Below, piece after piece: positions 1-8,200 of a stretch of DNA of 20,258 nt. The position numbers and the translations under genes are program-made. The DNA comes from a virus, in the IMG/VR virus record IMGVR_UViG_3300032278_000159, positions 1-20,258 of that record; one strand, 5' to 3'. The notes under the pieces were generated by a model, which did no database searches, was not told the origin of the DNA, and worked only from the letters and a program-made list of their open reading frames with translations. Every line of letters begins with the position of its first letter. Within the stretch, counting starts at the first letter, position 1.

Positions 1-240
1 AGCCCAGAAGCGACGATCTGTGATCCCAGGGCTGTGATACTTAATACCAGCCCCATCACGTAGATCCTTGATGAATACCCACTCAGAAGCAAGTGACTGA
101 TCAGAGAGGGACTGATCACCGATGACGATCTTGCCGGGGAACTGGTCTACGCTCTGTTGATATACATCCCCGTCAAGCCAGAAGGAATAGGTGCTGCCAC
201 CTGCGATAATGTCGACTACGCTGACATCTGCTGGAGGCAT
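1..240 (-). CDS. Partial structural protein of the neck/tail module (N-terminal 80 residues)
   Basis: An open minus-strand frame starts with ATG at 240-238 and runs to the left edge without a stop, giving 80 residues; the C-terminus lies outside the window. Its ATG overlaps the TAA of the upstream adaptor-like gene (TAATG), so translation is probably coupled. The visible part is soluble, with no signal peptide or membrane segment. It alternates short hydrophobic and polar stretches (for example VDIIAGG, SEWVFIKDL) as in beta-rich virion proteins. I do not recognise a family. Its place after the head-tail adaptor suggests a tail, nozzle or neck component, by position only. Confidence 0.7.
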   Translation of the reverse strand, partial: MPPADVSVVDIIAGGSTYSFWLDGDVYQQSVDQFPGKIVIGDQSLSDQSLASEWVFIKDLRDGAGIKYHSPGITDRRFWA

Positions 241-1577
241 TAGTTCGACTCGACAATGCGAGAGCCAGGTATGGGCTGGACCCTCCTGTACTCCTGTAGG
301 GCCAGCTTGCCATCCTGGACCAGGAAGTTAGCATCGACGTTCAGTGCATTGGCTGTAGCCATCGGTAGTCTCGGCGCCAGGATGCCGGCAGTTACCCGAG
401 TCAATGCAGAAGCCTCGACACTCACGTTAGAGGTATCCAAGGCAGGCTCACCTGCGTACTGCTGCCCCTCGATCCTGAGTATACGGCCGTCAGTGGGCGA
501 ATCCTCAAACCTGATCTGGCGAGTAGTAGAACCTACGAGATCCCAGTGGTCTGAAGGCAGCCTGTACATCTTGGTGCGAGACTGGCGAAGGCGGAATATC
601 AGATCAACCCCAGTAACTGCTGGCTGCCAAGACGACCCATTATGCCGGGTCAATGAACCATTAGCGTACCCTGCTCCAGTATCGGAGCCCAGTTGCATAT
701 AGTCATTCGGCGTTGCAGTCTCAGAAGTTACCTCAATAGCCCAGTGATATTGTGTAGAAGCCGTGAAGTAGTACGGCCTGGGCAGCGTATACAGGACATA
801 ACTCATAACCGAAGGCAGGTCGCTTGCAGCTATGGTATTTGTCCTGGCACCCACTGGGTCGCCAGCAGGTTCGGCGACCAACTCATCGGAGGGCACCCCT
901 GAGTTATCCGTATAGAAACTAACTCGAATAGTGAACGAGGGAGTATCCATTGCTCTCATAAAGATATAGATGCCATCGTACCAGCCGGACTCTGCTACCT
1001 GGAAACCCTGTGCCAATCGTGTATTCGCCGCAGCTTGTAGAAAGTTCTCAGCCGAGTCATAGGTGTCACTCTGGTGCCGGTCTCCACCTACTGCGTCTTC
1101 ATCCGAGGAGAGCGTGTGTATGTAGATGAAGTTGGAGGGCACGTCGTACTCGAACCTGTCCTCTTCCAGTGCTATGGAGCGGTCCTCCATAGTGTCGAGG
1201 GCCTTCCTGGATAGCTGCTGGATCGCCATGTTAATCGCATCGTTGTACATCTGGACTGTGGGCCAGCCTGGTCTATGTATCTCGAAGGTAGAGGCCGTAG
1301 TGGTTGAAGTCAACGCCCCAACCCATGTAATAGTCCCCGAAGAATCGACGAAGTCAGTTATTAGAACTTCGGTGCCATTCCCAGCACCAGTTCCATAGAT
1401 ATAGGCGCGATAGTTATTGTAGTAGTCATTGCCAGGACCGCTAATAGTTGAACAAACCAGCGTGGTTGCAGATCCGCTAGAGGTGGGAGTAAAGGTATGA
1501 GCGTTGATACCACCATCCCCCAAAAGACCCATCACCTGGTGGCGGATCTCGTAGTTGGTTTTGGCGATTACTGGCAT
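240..1577 (-). CDS. Head-tail adaptor-like virion protein with inserted beta-sandwich domain (445 aa)
   Basis: ATG start at 1577 with AAAGGTG four bases upstream. Residues 1-160 look like a virion adaptor: an N-terminal helix, a beta-rich section, then a helical stretch around 106-128 (PTVQMYNDAINMAIQQLSRK) leading into a 'YDVPSNFIYIHTL' strand near 144-155. The end (about 337-445) again has strands followed by an Ala-rich helix near 386-414. Such splitting is typical of podovirus head-tail adaptors of the SU10 type; that assignment is inference from layout and motif style. Residues about 170-332 form a separate beta-rich block (LAQGFQVAESGWYDGIYIF, IRVSFYTDNSGVP, YHWAIEV) resembling carbohydrate-binding or choice-of-anchor beta-sandwiches, apparently inserted in the adaptor. 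Alternative: an unrelated tail protein. The gene ends in TAATG overlap with the next. Confidence 0.6.
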   Translation of the reverse strand: MPVIAKTNYEIRHQVMGLLGDGGINAHTFTPTSSGSATTLVCSTISGPGNDYYNNYRAYIYGTGAGNGTEVLITDFVDSSGTITWVGALTSTTTASTFEIHRPGWPTVQMYNDAINMAIQQLSRKALDTMEDRSIALEEDRFEYDVPSNFIYIHTLSSDEDAVGGDRHQSDTYDSAENFLQAAANTRLAQGFQVAESGWYDGIYIFMRAMDTPSFTIRVSFYTDNSGVPSDELVAEPAGDPVGARTNTIAASDLPSVMSYVLYTLPRPYYFTASTQYHWAIEVTSETATPNDYMQLGSDTGAGYANGSLTRHNGSSWQPAVTGVDLIFRLRQSRTKMYRLPSDHWDLVGSTTRQIRFEDSPTDGRILRIEGQQYAGEPALDTSNVSVEASALTRVTAGILAPRLPMATANALNVDANFLVQDGKLALQEYRRVQPIPGSRIVESN

Positions 1578-1595
1578 TAGTCACCTTTACAAAGT

Positions 1596-1625
1596 GGGGG
1601 TAGGCCCTGGCTTAGACCTACCCCC
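1596..1625 (-). promoter_or_regulatory. Intergenic stem-loop ahead of the adaptor gene
   Basis: GGGGGTAGG at 1596-1604 pairs perfectly with CCTACCCCC at 1617-1625 around a 12-base loop. It lies in the 73-base gap between the coiled-coil gene and the adaptor gene, ending 18 bases before the adaptor ATG. On the minus strand the stem is followed by ACTTTG rather than a long U run, so a classic rho-independent terminator is doubtful. An RNA-processing, mRNA-stability or partial-termination role is possible. Confidence 0.5.
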
Positions 1626-1650
1626 GGACACTGAGAGAGGATGAGAAGAG

Positions 1651-1944
1651 TTAGTTCAGGACGCCATCCATCGCCTTGCCATTGTATGGCTTGGGCGAAG
1701 TATCATCAGTCTTCGGAGGCTCAAGTAACTCTTCCAGCATGCTCTTTCGGCCGACTAGCATGATGCTTCGCTGGGCCATTAGACCAAGTTGCTGTTGAAT
1801 CTCCTTGATTTGCTCCTGTCCCTGATTTAGTTGTGCATTCGTCTTGTCGAGTTCAGCACTCACCTCGTCCAGTTTGCCTTTGATTATGGTCTTCTCGACC
1901 GCCTCAACGACCTCTGGAGCTACTGGCGTCTTTGTTTCGCTCAT
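1651..1944 (-). CDS. Small coiled-coil protein of unknown function (97 aa)
   Basis: ATG start at 1944 preceded by AAGGAG at five bases. The protein is soluble and highly charged. Residues about 10-75 are predicted by eye to be a continuous helix with heptad-like spacing (KLDEVSAELDKTNAQLNQ, IKEIQQQLGLMAQRS), so it probably oligomerises. The tail after about residue 75 is Pro/Lys/Asp-rich and likely disordered. It sits 11 bases after the fibre-like gene and before the adaptor gene, in the head/neck cluster. Possible roles include a small scaffold, chaperone or neck component, but no family is recognised. Confidence 0.65.
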   Translation of the reverse strand: MSETKTPVAPEVVEAVEKTIIKGKLDEVSAELDKTNAQLNQGQEQIKEIQQQLGLMAQRSIMLVGRKSMLEELLEPPKTDDTSPKPYNGKAMDGVLN

Positions 1945-1955
1945 CCCGACTCCTT

Positions 1956-3404
1956 CTAGATACCTGATTCGAGTAGTGAGAGCTTCTTCTCAGAAGCAGT
2001 CAGCCGATCTGTAGCATCTGTCAGTCGCGCACCCAATTGGCGTATCGCACCAATAAGCAACATAGACAACTTACGAGTGGCCATGAAGTGATGTCCGTCA
2101 TCATTGAACTTCACAACTTTCATAGCTTCTAGCTGTTCACGATGCTCCTCAGTCCACAAACCGAAGTCTCGCTTCAGCCGTTCCTCAGGAGTTGACAGCT
2201 CATGCGCCATCGTATTCAGGATCGCAACGTCGTCGTAATCATCGAAGTTCAGCCACGCAGTTGTACCGATGTCCTGGTGAGATTCTCCATCTTCATCAAA
2301 GAGGAAGAGAGAGACCTCAGAACCGCCTTTATAACCACGGATGGCAAAGACATTGCCGTCCGCATCAACGTTGGCCGCACCGTTGGAACCATCGTGTTGG
2401 ATTCCTACGACTTCGACCATGCCACGACCACCTGCCGCCTTTGTGCCATCTGCCTGTCCACCAATGGCAGCCAGCCTTAGAACGGTTAGAAGGCTGGCAT
2501 TATTCTCGCCCAGCGCGGTAATGGTTAGACCACCCAAAGTCGCACTCTGCTTGAAGAACAGCCCGAAGTCGCCAGTATTGATACCATCGCCAATCAATGA
2601 ACTAAGCCCTGTCGCTACATCGCTTGACCGGAAGGCCAGGGCAGTTCCATCGGAAGCACCCAGGTCAATCAGTGCCGCATAGTCACTCACGCCCTCTGAG
2701 GGCTGACCGTTGACGTACAGGGTAGCAGCAGAGGTTATTGTGCCGGTTGCCGTAAGGTTAGGTTCGTTGACCCGTAGACTGGCCGCCACCGCAGTCGTAC
2801 CCGTCGGGACAGTTACAAGGTTTGTCGATGCTACTAGAAGCCGGGCATAGTCGACGGTAGCGGTCGTTTCGACTGCTGCCACATCCATCAGGACATGGGC
2901 GCTTGTCGAACCCACCGACCCAAGGCCAATCGTGGCATTGCCTGGATACCAGTTCCCCGTGATGCCACCAGTGAACACCCACGTATCATCAGTCGTGTTA
3001 GCGGTGAGGCCAACTCGCTGTGACTGTTTACCTCGCGTGGTGATCTCCCCGACTGTATCCGAGAGGCCAACGTCCTCGCCAGGGACAGTAAGGGTGCCAG
3101 AACCTGAAGATACGTCGACGACCGCAGCGGCATAGGCGGTCAGGGTATTCTCCGCCGCTGTGCGCGTCACGCCATCCGGTCGTACAGAGCAGATCTCCTT
3201 ACGCTCACCAACAATAAGTCGAGCCATGATGCCAGCATTTGCATCAGCCCGCACCCACTCGTTGTTGGTATCAATTCCAATCAGATCGCCTGGTTCATAT
3301 GGAGTGAGCGTTGTAGTGCTTGTGGTCGTTCCAATCTCTACTTTAACTGGCAGGATGCCTTCTCGAATAGAGCGGCCACCTACCAGTGTATCTGTAACAG
3401 CCAT
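1956..3404 (-). CDS. Fibre-like capsid-associated structural protein (482 aa)
   Basis: ATG start at 3404 with AAGGAGG five bases upstream, 10 bases after the major capsid stop. The N-terminus (1-75) is short, beta-rich and of decoration-protein style (REGILPVKVEI, YEPGDLIGIDTNNEWVRA). The middle (about 75-380) is Gly/Thr/Ser/Ala-rich beta repeat of the type found in phage fibres, including ATLYVNGQPSEGVSDYAALI. The last 95 residues (from about 388) are a different, charged module beginning DDYDDVAILNTM and ending in a helix (LTASEKKLSLLESGI), a C-terminal arrangement I associate with fibre-type virion proteins. Its place next to the capsid gene suggests a head decoration or head fibre rather than a tail fibre; this is inference. 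Confidence 0.65.
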   Translation of the reverse strand: MAVTDTLVGGRSIREGILPVKVEIGTTTSTTTLTPYEPGDLIGIDTNNEWVRADANAGIMARLIVGERKEICSVRPDGVTRTAAENTLTAYAAAVVDVSSGSGTLTVPGEDVGLSDTVGEITTRGKQSQRVGLTANTTDDTWVFTGGITGNWYPGNATIGLGSVGSTSAHVLMDVAAVETTATVDYARLLVASTNLVTVPTGTTAVAASLRVNEPNLTATGTITSAATLYVNGQPSEGVSDYAALIDLGASDGTALAFRSSDVATGLSSLIGDGINTGDFGLFFKQSATLGGLTITALGENNASLLTVLRLAAIGGQADGTKAAGGRGMVEVVGIQHDGSNGAANVDADGNVFAIRGYKGGSEVSLFLFDEDGESHQDIGTTAWLNFDDYDDVAILNTMAHELSTPEERLKRDFGLWTEEHREQLEAMKVVKFNDDGHHFMATRKLSMLLIGAIRQLGARLTDATDRLTASEKKLSLLESGI

Positions 3405-3414
3405 TTAATCCTCC

Positions 3415-4341
3415 TTATGCAGGCGCTGCATCAGTGATTCCCACGAGGGACGCACTGGACAACGTAGATTTCAGGGCAGCGCCAGCATACCACCGCAACC
3501 TGTGACGCTGGGCGTCTCGGTCGTGGAGCATGCCTAGCTCGATAGTTTCAATTCCATTCCCATTCTGGAGGCCATGAAGACCGGTAGAACCCATTCGCAG
3601 AGCGAAGATCGAAGTGGCACTTTCACTAGCTGCTGCATAGTTACCAGCATTCAGACCTTCGGTCATCGTGATGTGGTCGTTGATCAGGATCGGCACTCCG
3701 CCGTAGTCGCTGAGTGGCTTTCCGTCATCGCCCTTCGGCTGAGGAGAGCCAGCACCACGGTAGAAGGCGTTGAGGCGCCGCAGTATTGTGCGATTCATCA
3801 TTAGATAGTCAGGTCGACCCGGAAGGACTGTGTCGATCATCTGATCGAGAAAAGCCATCTCCAGGCGTCGAGGAGTTCCCACCGCGCCGCTGTCGGCCGA
3901 ATTATCCACGGACTGGGTGTCTGTGATCATAGCGTGCAGCCCGTCAGGCTGAAGTACGTTCGTGGCATTGTTGCCATAAATAATGTCAGTCTCGAACGTT
4001 CGCGCCATAGCTTTCGCCTTCTCAGCGATAGCCAGGGACACCTGATCCTGTACATTGCCATAGACCTTACGGTCGAATTCGCTCACGTCGGTGTCGCCAC
4101 CGAGAATGTATAGCGAAGCCGTATGAGAGGTCCTGACAGCAGCATCTTCCGTCCAGGTCCCTGTGCGTGAACGCCAGGAAACGGTTGGAAGAGATGACTC
4201 ACGGTTATAACGAATACCATCACCAACAATGTTCTCGAAGGGGAAGTATGCCAGGAAGTCACTTACAGTGATTATTTCCTGCATTACACCCCTGACCAGC
4301 ACATCGTTTGTCTGGCTTTGTGCATTAGCTAAGGATTGCAT
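3415..4341 (-). CDS. Major capsid protein, HK97-like fold (308 aa)
   Basis: ATG start at 4341 with AAGGA six bases upstream, 14 bases after the scaffold stop. The protein shows the layout of HK97-fold capsid subunits of about 300 residues: an N-terminal arm, an E-loop-like region (PTVSWRSRTGTWTEDAAV), a spine helix (DQVSLAIAEKAKAMARTFETD), a P-domain with YLMMNRTILRRLNAFYRG, and the typical strand YGGVPILINDHI. A final beta segment with RHRLRWYAGAAL follows. There is no long N-terminal delta domain and no recognisable prohead protease gene nearby, so assembly probably relies on the separate upstream scaffold. Gene order (portal, scaffold, capsid) supports the call. It forms the icosahedral shell into which DNA is packaged. 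Confidence 0.85.
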   Translation of the reverse strand: MQSLANAQSQTNDVLVRGVMQEIITVSDFLAYFPFENIVGDGIRYNRESSLPTVSWRSRTGTWTEDAAVRTSHTASLYILGGDTDVSEFDRKVYGNVQDQVSLAIAEKAKAMARTFETDIIYGNNATNVLQPDGLHAMITDTQSVDNSADSGAVGTPRRLEMAFLDQMIDTVLPGRPDYLMMNRTILRRLNAFYRGAGSPQPKGDDGKPLSDYGGVPILINDHITMTEGLNAGNYAAASESATSIFALRMGSTGLHGLQNGNGIETIELGMLHDRDAQRHRLRWYAGAALKSTLSSASLVGITDAAPA

Positions 4342-4355
4342 CGCCTATCCTTTTA

Positions 4356-5021
4356 TTATCGTTTGTTCGCAGCCTCGGCCCTTCGCTCCAGGCCACGCTT
4401 AATCGTATCTACGCCCCAGGTCTTAGTATTGCTGGCCACACTACCACCGCCTCCCTCAAATTGGTCGGCGCCGGTATTTTTCCTCGCGCCAGCCTGATTG
4501 TCGGAGGCATTCTTGCCGAGGAGTATAGCGGCGGTCCTCATTTCCTGGGGTGCCATCGATTGAACCTTTTCCCAACCCAGTGCATTGCTCAGGTCCTGCA
4601 AGCTAACGCCATGCTTCGCCTGGATCTCTTTATCCATGATGAAGGGGCCGAGCTGTGCAGCAACGGATTGAAGCCGTTGCTCCTGATCATTAAGGGCTTG
4701 CTGCTGTTCCGCAAGATTGAGATCGTTCTTCAGGTTAGCTCTCGCTGACCCAATAGCATTCTCATCTTCACCAGCTGCCTGGCCCTCAGCGACGATTAGC
4801 CTATCGAGAAGCTCCACGTTCTGCTGATTAGCTGCATCGAGTGCTTCATTGGTCTGCTTAAAGCGACCCTGAAGCCCGGCATATCGTGAGGTTGCTAGGT
4901 CCATCTGTGACCTGAGGTTGGCCTGTGACTGCGCCGGATCGTCCTGCTGACCATCCTGGGCTGAGGCGGTTGCATCCCGCCTGTCCGAGGTCTCAGCATT
5001 CGGGGTTGCAGCGTCTGTCAA
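4356..5021 (-). CDS. Capsid scaffolding protein (221 aa)
   Basis: The start codon is TTG at 5021 with GGAGGT six bases upstream; no ATG fits as well. The N-terminus (1-40) is acidic, Gln/Asp/Ala-rich and probably disordered. Residues about 40-125 are long helix with coiled-coil character (YAGLQGRFKQTNEALDAANQ, LNLAEQQQALNDQEQRLQSV). A smaller folded part and a Gly-rich stretch (FEGGGGSVAS) follow, then a basic helical tail (TIKRGLERRAEAANKR). An acidic start, coiled-coil middle and basic C-terminus directly before the major capsid gene is the usual pattern of phage scaffolding proteins, whose basic tail binds the shell. It is the first gene after the terminator/hairpin region. Confidence 0.75.
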   Translation of the reverse strand: MTDAATPNAETSDRRDATASAQDGQQDDPAQSQANLRSQMDLATSRYAGLQGRFKQTNEALDAANQQNVELLDRLIVAEGQAAGEDENAIGSARANLKNDLNLAEQQQALNDQEQRLQSVAAQLGPFIMDKEIQAKHGVSLQDLSNALGWEKVQSMAPQEMRTAAILLGKNASDNQAGARKNTGADQFEGGGGSVASNTKTWGVDTIKRGLERRAEAANKR

Positions 5022-5036
5022 TTCCTACCTCCAAAG

Positions 5037-5073
5037 GGCAAATAAAAAGCGCCCACCGTCAAGTGGGCGCTTT
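5037..5073 (-). terminator. Rho-independent terminator between ejection-protein and scaffold genes
   Basis: GTGGGCGCTTT (minus strand, 5073-5063) pairs perfectly over 11 bases with AAAGCGCCCAC (5056-5046) around a six-base loop. Read on the minus strand the stem runs into TTTTTATTT, the expected U tract. It lies about 16 bases before the TTG start of the scaffold gene. It should reduce read-through from the portal/ejection genes into scaffold and capsid, unless antitermination or the local promoter overrides it. Confidence 0.85.
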
Positions 5074-5089
5074 CACGCGGACTCGTTGA

Positions 5090-5118
5090 CCTCTGAGGAC
5101 GGTCTCCCGGCTCAGAGG
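5090..5118 (-). promoter_or_regulatory. Leader hairpin upstream of the terminator
   Basis: CCTCTGAG (5090-5097) and CTCAGAGG (5111-5118) form a perfect 8-bp stem with a 13-base loop. It lies between the promoter-like element and the terminator, in the untranslated leader of the scaffold/capsid transcript. No protein is encoded here. Function is unknown; it could stabilise the mRNA 5' end or take part in RNA switching. Confidence 0.5.
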
Positions 5119-5158
5119 GCGCTATTTATCCCGCTCAATATACCGTACAAATAGCGCC
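5118..5158. repeat. 10-bp inverted repeat overlapping the putative promoter
   Basis: GGCGCTATTT (5118-5127) and AAATAGCGCC (5149-5158) form a perfect inverted repeat with 21 bases between. A third, partial copy, AATAGCGC, follows at 5171-5178. The arms flank the TATATT of the promoter-like element, so the repeat could be an operator, or an RNA hairpin in read-through transcripts. Confidence 0.55.
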
Positions 5159-5165
5159 TGTGCAA
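5137..5165 (-). promoter_or_regulatory. Possible sigma70-type promoter for scaffold/capsid genes
   Basis: On the minus strand TTGCAC (5165-5160) is followed after exactly 17 bases by TATATT (5142-5137). The -10 matches consensus at five of six positions; the -35 matches only in TTG. It is well placed to drive the scaffold and capsid genes, which need high expression, but the terminator lies downstream of it. Moderate to weak support from sequence alone. Confidence 0.4.
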
Positions 5166-5222
5166 TTATCAATAGCGCTCTACGTATCTCAACCCAGAAG
5201 TTACGGTCTCTTTCATTAATCA

Positions 5223-8200
5223 CTAACGAGCATCCTGCTCTGCCAAGAACTGCTGCACTTCCTGTCGACTTCCCGCACCTGCCAGGCCACGCTGCAACCG
5301 CCAGGCCATGTAAGTCCTCAGCCACCCCTGCCGGTCTGCGCTAAAGACGTTCTCTCGCTGCTTATCTGTCTTAGCCATCCCTAGGGCTATTGCCTTGCCC
5401 CACAATTGTTGGGCATTGATGGATTGGCGAGGGGTGCCGAATGTACGGGCTGCCGGATTGCCCTCCAGGTACTGCCATCTCTCTTGTGCGTTCGTGACCC
5501 TACCCCGGGCATTCCGCAGAGTCGCAGGCATACCAGCGCGCCCCTCATAGGCGCGTTCCTCAGTCTGTGTCAGGGGCTGGATAAAGAATGGGGAGGTTAT
5601 CCCGAGAGCGAAACGGCGGGCTCTTTCCTCCCCTACCTGCCGGTCAGCGTCCATATAAATCTGACTACTGGGATTATTCTTAGCAGCCTCGTAGTCTCGA
5701 TGCCGGGCTTGACCTGTCACTTCTATGGACATCTCATCGATCCGCTTCTCGCGGGCATACTCACGGGGCGAAAACGACTCGATATTACTGGCTTCTCGAC
5801 CGATGAGGCCAGCCCCCGCCCTCTGGGCACCTACGGCAAGATTCCTTACCAACGCCTCTGGTTCTTTTCCTGTAGCAGCCTCGATTCCCCCTGAGAAACG
5901 CAGCATCGTCGGATAGTAAGCCCGATCACCCATTAGCCCAAGAGCATTCATACCGTACTGATGCAAGGGGAAGGTGCTGAAGCCGAAGCCCGATGCGACA
6001 TTAAGCCCCTTCTCAAGCTCCGAATCACCCCGATAGGATGGCTGGATCCCTGAAAACGGCAATACCGCACCTACTGGGTTGAAGTACCCCTTAGACGGTC
6101 GGCCCATCGCCTGGGTAGCTATCCAGGATCCAAGCGTGCCAGCGTTTACCATATTCTTAAAGCGTGGCGGCAAGTCCTTGGTATCCTCGTCGGATAGTGT
6201 CATGTACCGGCTCAGTGCAAGAATCCAACCAGGATGCTCTGATAGGGTATCGACCCAGAACGGTAGCGCTCTCTTCGGCCAGATGAAGAACGGCGATACG
6301 TAGCGCATCATCTCCTCAAAGTTATCGGTCTTGGCGTAGTCGAAGTTGATCTCGGCAGACCTCGCGTAACCAGCTTCTTGCGCTTCCCGCAACTGAGCAG
6401 CCCAGAAGTTTTGCACCCTACGAATCGTATCTGCGTCAGCGCCGTTTAACCTCAGGAGGGTTTGCATACTGGCTGCACTAACCTGCCCATCCTGGCGTAC
6501 TACCTCGGCAATCAAGTCTGCTTTACCACCAGCACCACCCTGGATTATCGGCGTCTCAAGGGCTCTAACATTATCTAATAGCAGCAAAATATTATCGGCT
6601 CGATCAGGGGGTATCAGAGGACCTGCAGCTGCCATAGCACCCTTAAGTGCAGCGCTGGATTCGGGTGTAGTAAATGCAAAGGCAAGAGGAGGCACGTTTA
6701 CTCGACTTACGAGATGCGAATCTTCGAGTATCCACTTCGTTAAGAGCCTCTTAGATTTGGCTATCTTTAGCATCGACTGTACCAATGGCGCCGTTAGCTC
6801 AGTCAGGGGCGGGGGTAGGGCTCGCGACGGTTCCCCGAGCTTCTCAACAAGTCTCTCTGCTATCCCTTTGATACGGCCCAAGTGCGCTTCCTGCACACGG
6901 TCAACTTTAAATTCCGTACCCTGCCGAAGGGCTCTCCCAATTGTGGAGATAATCTCGTCCTTTGCGAAGGCTGCTGCAATAACATATATTTGCTCGTCGG
7001 AAGCATACCGTATTGCATCAGAACGCAGGAAGTCGAGTACCTGCCTAGGGGTTCGGTACATTACCTGGTACTGCTTGCCCTTTACAAATGCGGCGTCACT
7101 TATGTGACCACTGTCGCGGAGCTGTCGGAGTGGGTCGCCTGGGAACTCCTCAGTAGATACCGGGCTGACCTCTCCCACAGGGGAACGACCTTCACCCTCC
7201 AATCTCACTCGACTGGCGTCCGCGTGCGGCGTAGATTTGCCTAGATCTTTATGAAACTGTTTAATTACCGCCTCTGTTGGGCTTTCCAGATTTGCGGCAT
7301 CTTTTTCTAATTGCCTAGCTTCTTTTTCTAATATCCTGGCTTGCGCTTTAGAGAGGTCGCCAACTCTTCTGGCAGCTCGTGCGGCATCTCGTTCTGCAAG
7401 CTTGGCAACGTGTTCCACGTCCAATTGTGCAAGACGGCCTTGCTGCCGAAGCGAAGAAGGCGGGTACCCCGGGGTACCAGGCCCCTGAGTGAGCGTGGCT
7501 GCAGTAGGTATCCGGAAGGATGATGTCACTCCCCGCCCAGGCGGAGGTGGCCTGGGCGGGGGAAGTTGGGTCCAGACATCTGGCTCGTCCAGATACTTAA
7601 CCAGGAGATCTTTCGCAATATCCATATGTTCAGTGACGCCTACCTGCCAGGAGGTAAGTCGGGCAGTTGATTCAATTACGCGGAAGAAGAGCTTATTAGC
7701 CGCAATATAGGTAGGGGCTGCTATTGCATTAACTGCACCAAGCGCCGCGCCTACAGGCCCAGCACCAGCACCCAGGAGCGCTCCTATAGCGCTTCGGGCC
7801 ATCCAACCGCCTGGGAGTCTCCCCATCGAAGTTGACTCTTGTCCCTGGCGAATCAAGTCCTTAATCAGGTCGACGGTAGAGCGATGTTGTGCTGGGTTGA
7901 GGATCTCACCCTGCTTGTCGAGTACATTTACAGCCCCAGGAAGGTCGGATACAGCTGCCGACAAACTTCCGCCCTCTGTGGCAGAAGGATGCGGGCGGTT
8001 GATGCCCATCTTCCCCGCAAACTCCCTGACCGATGCGGGAGCGCGAACATCACCTGTCTGTACCATCTCCCGGAACGTGCTAACAAAATTGCGAACAAGT
8101 ATATCTGGCGGTATGCCTCGTACGGCGCTCATCAAAATGATACCGAGGCCATTACGCTCGTGGAATCCAAGCGAGACTATAGCTTGTTCACGCCAGGCGG

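Noticed and set aside
5122-5325. A 67-codon minus-strand frame across the end of the giant gene and the hairpin region
   Set aside because: It lies out of frame in the giant gene for much of its length and crosses the promoter-like and inverted-repeat region; no ribosome site or family support.
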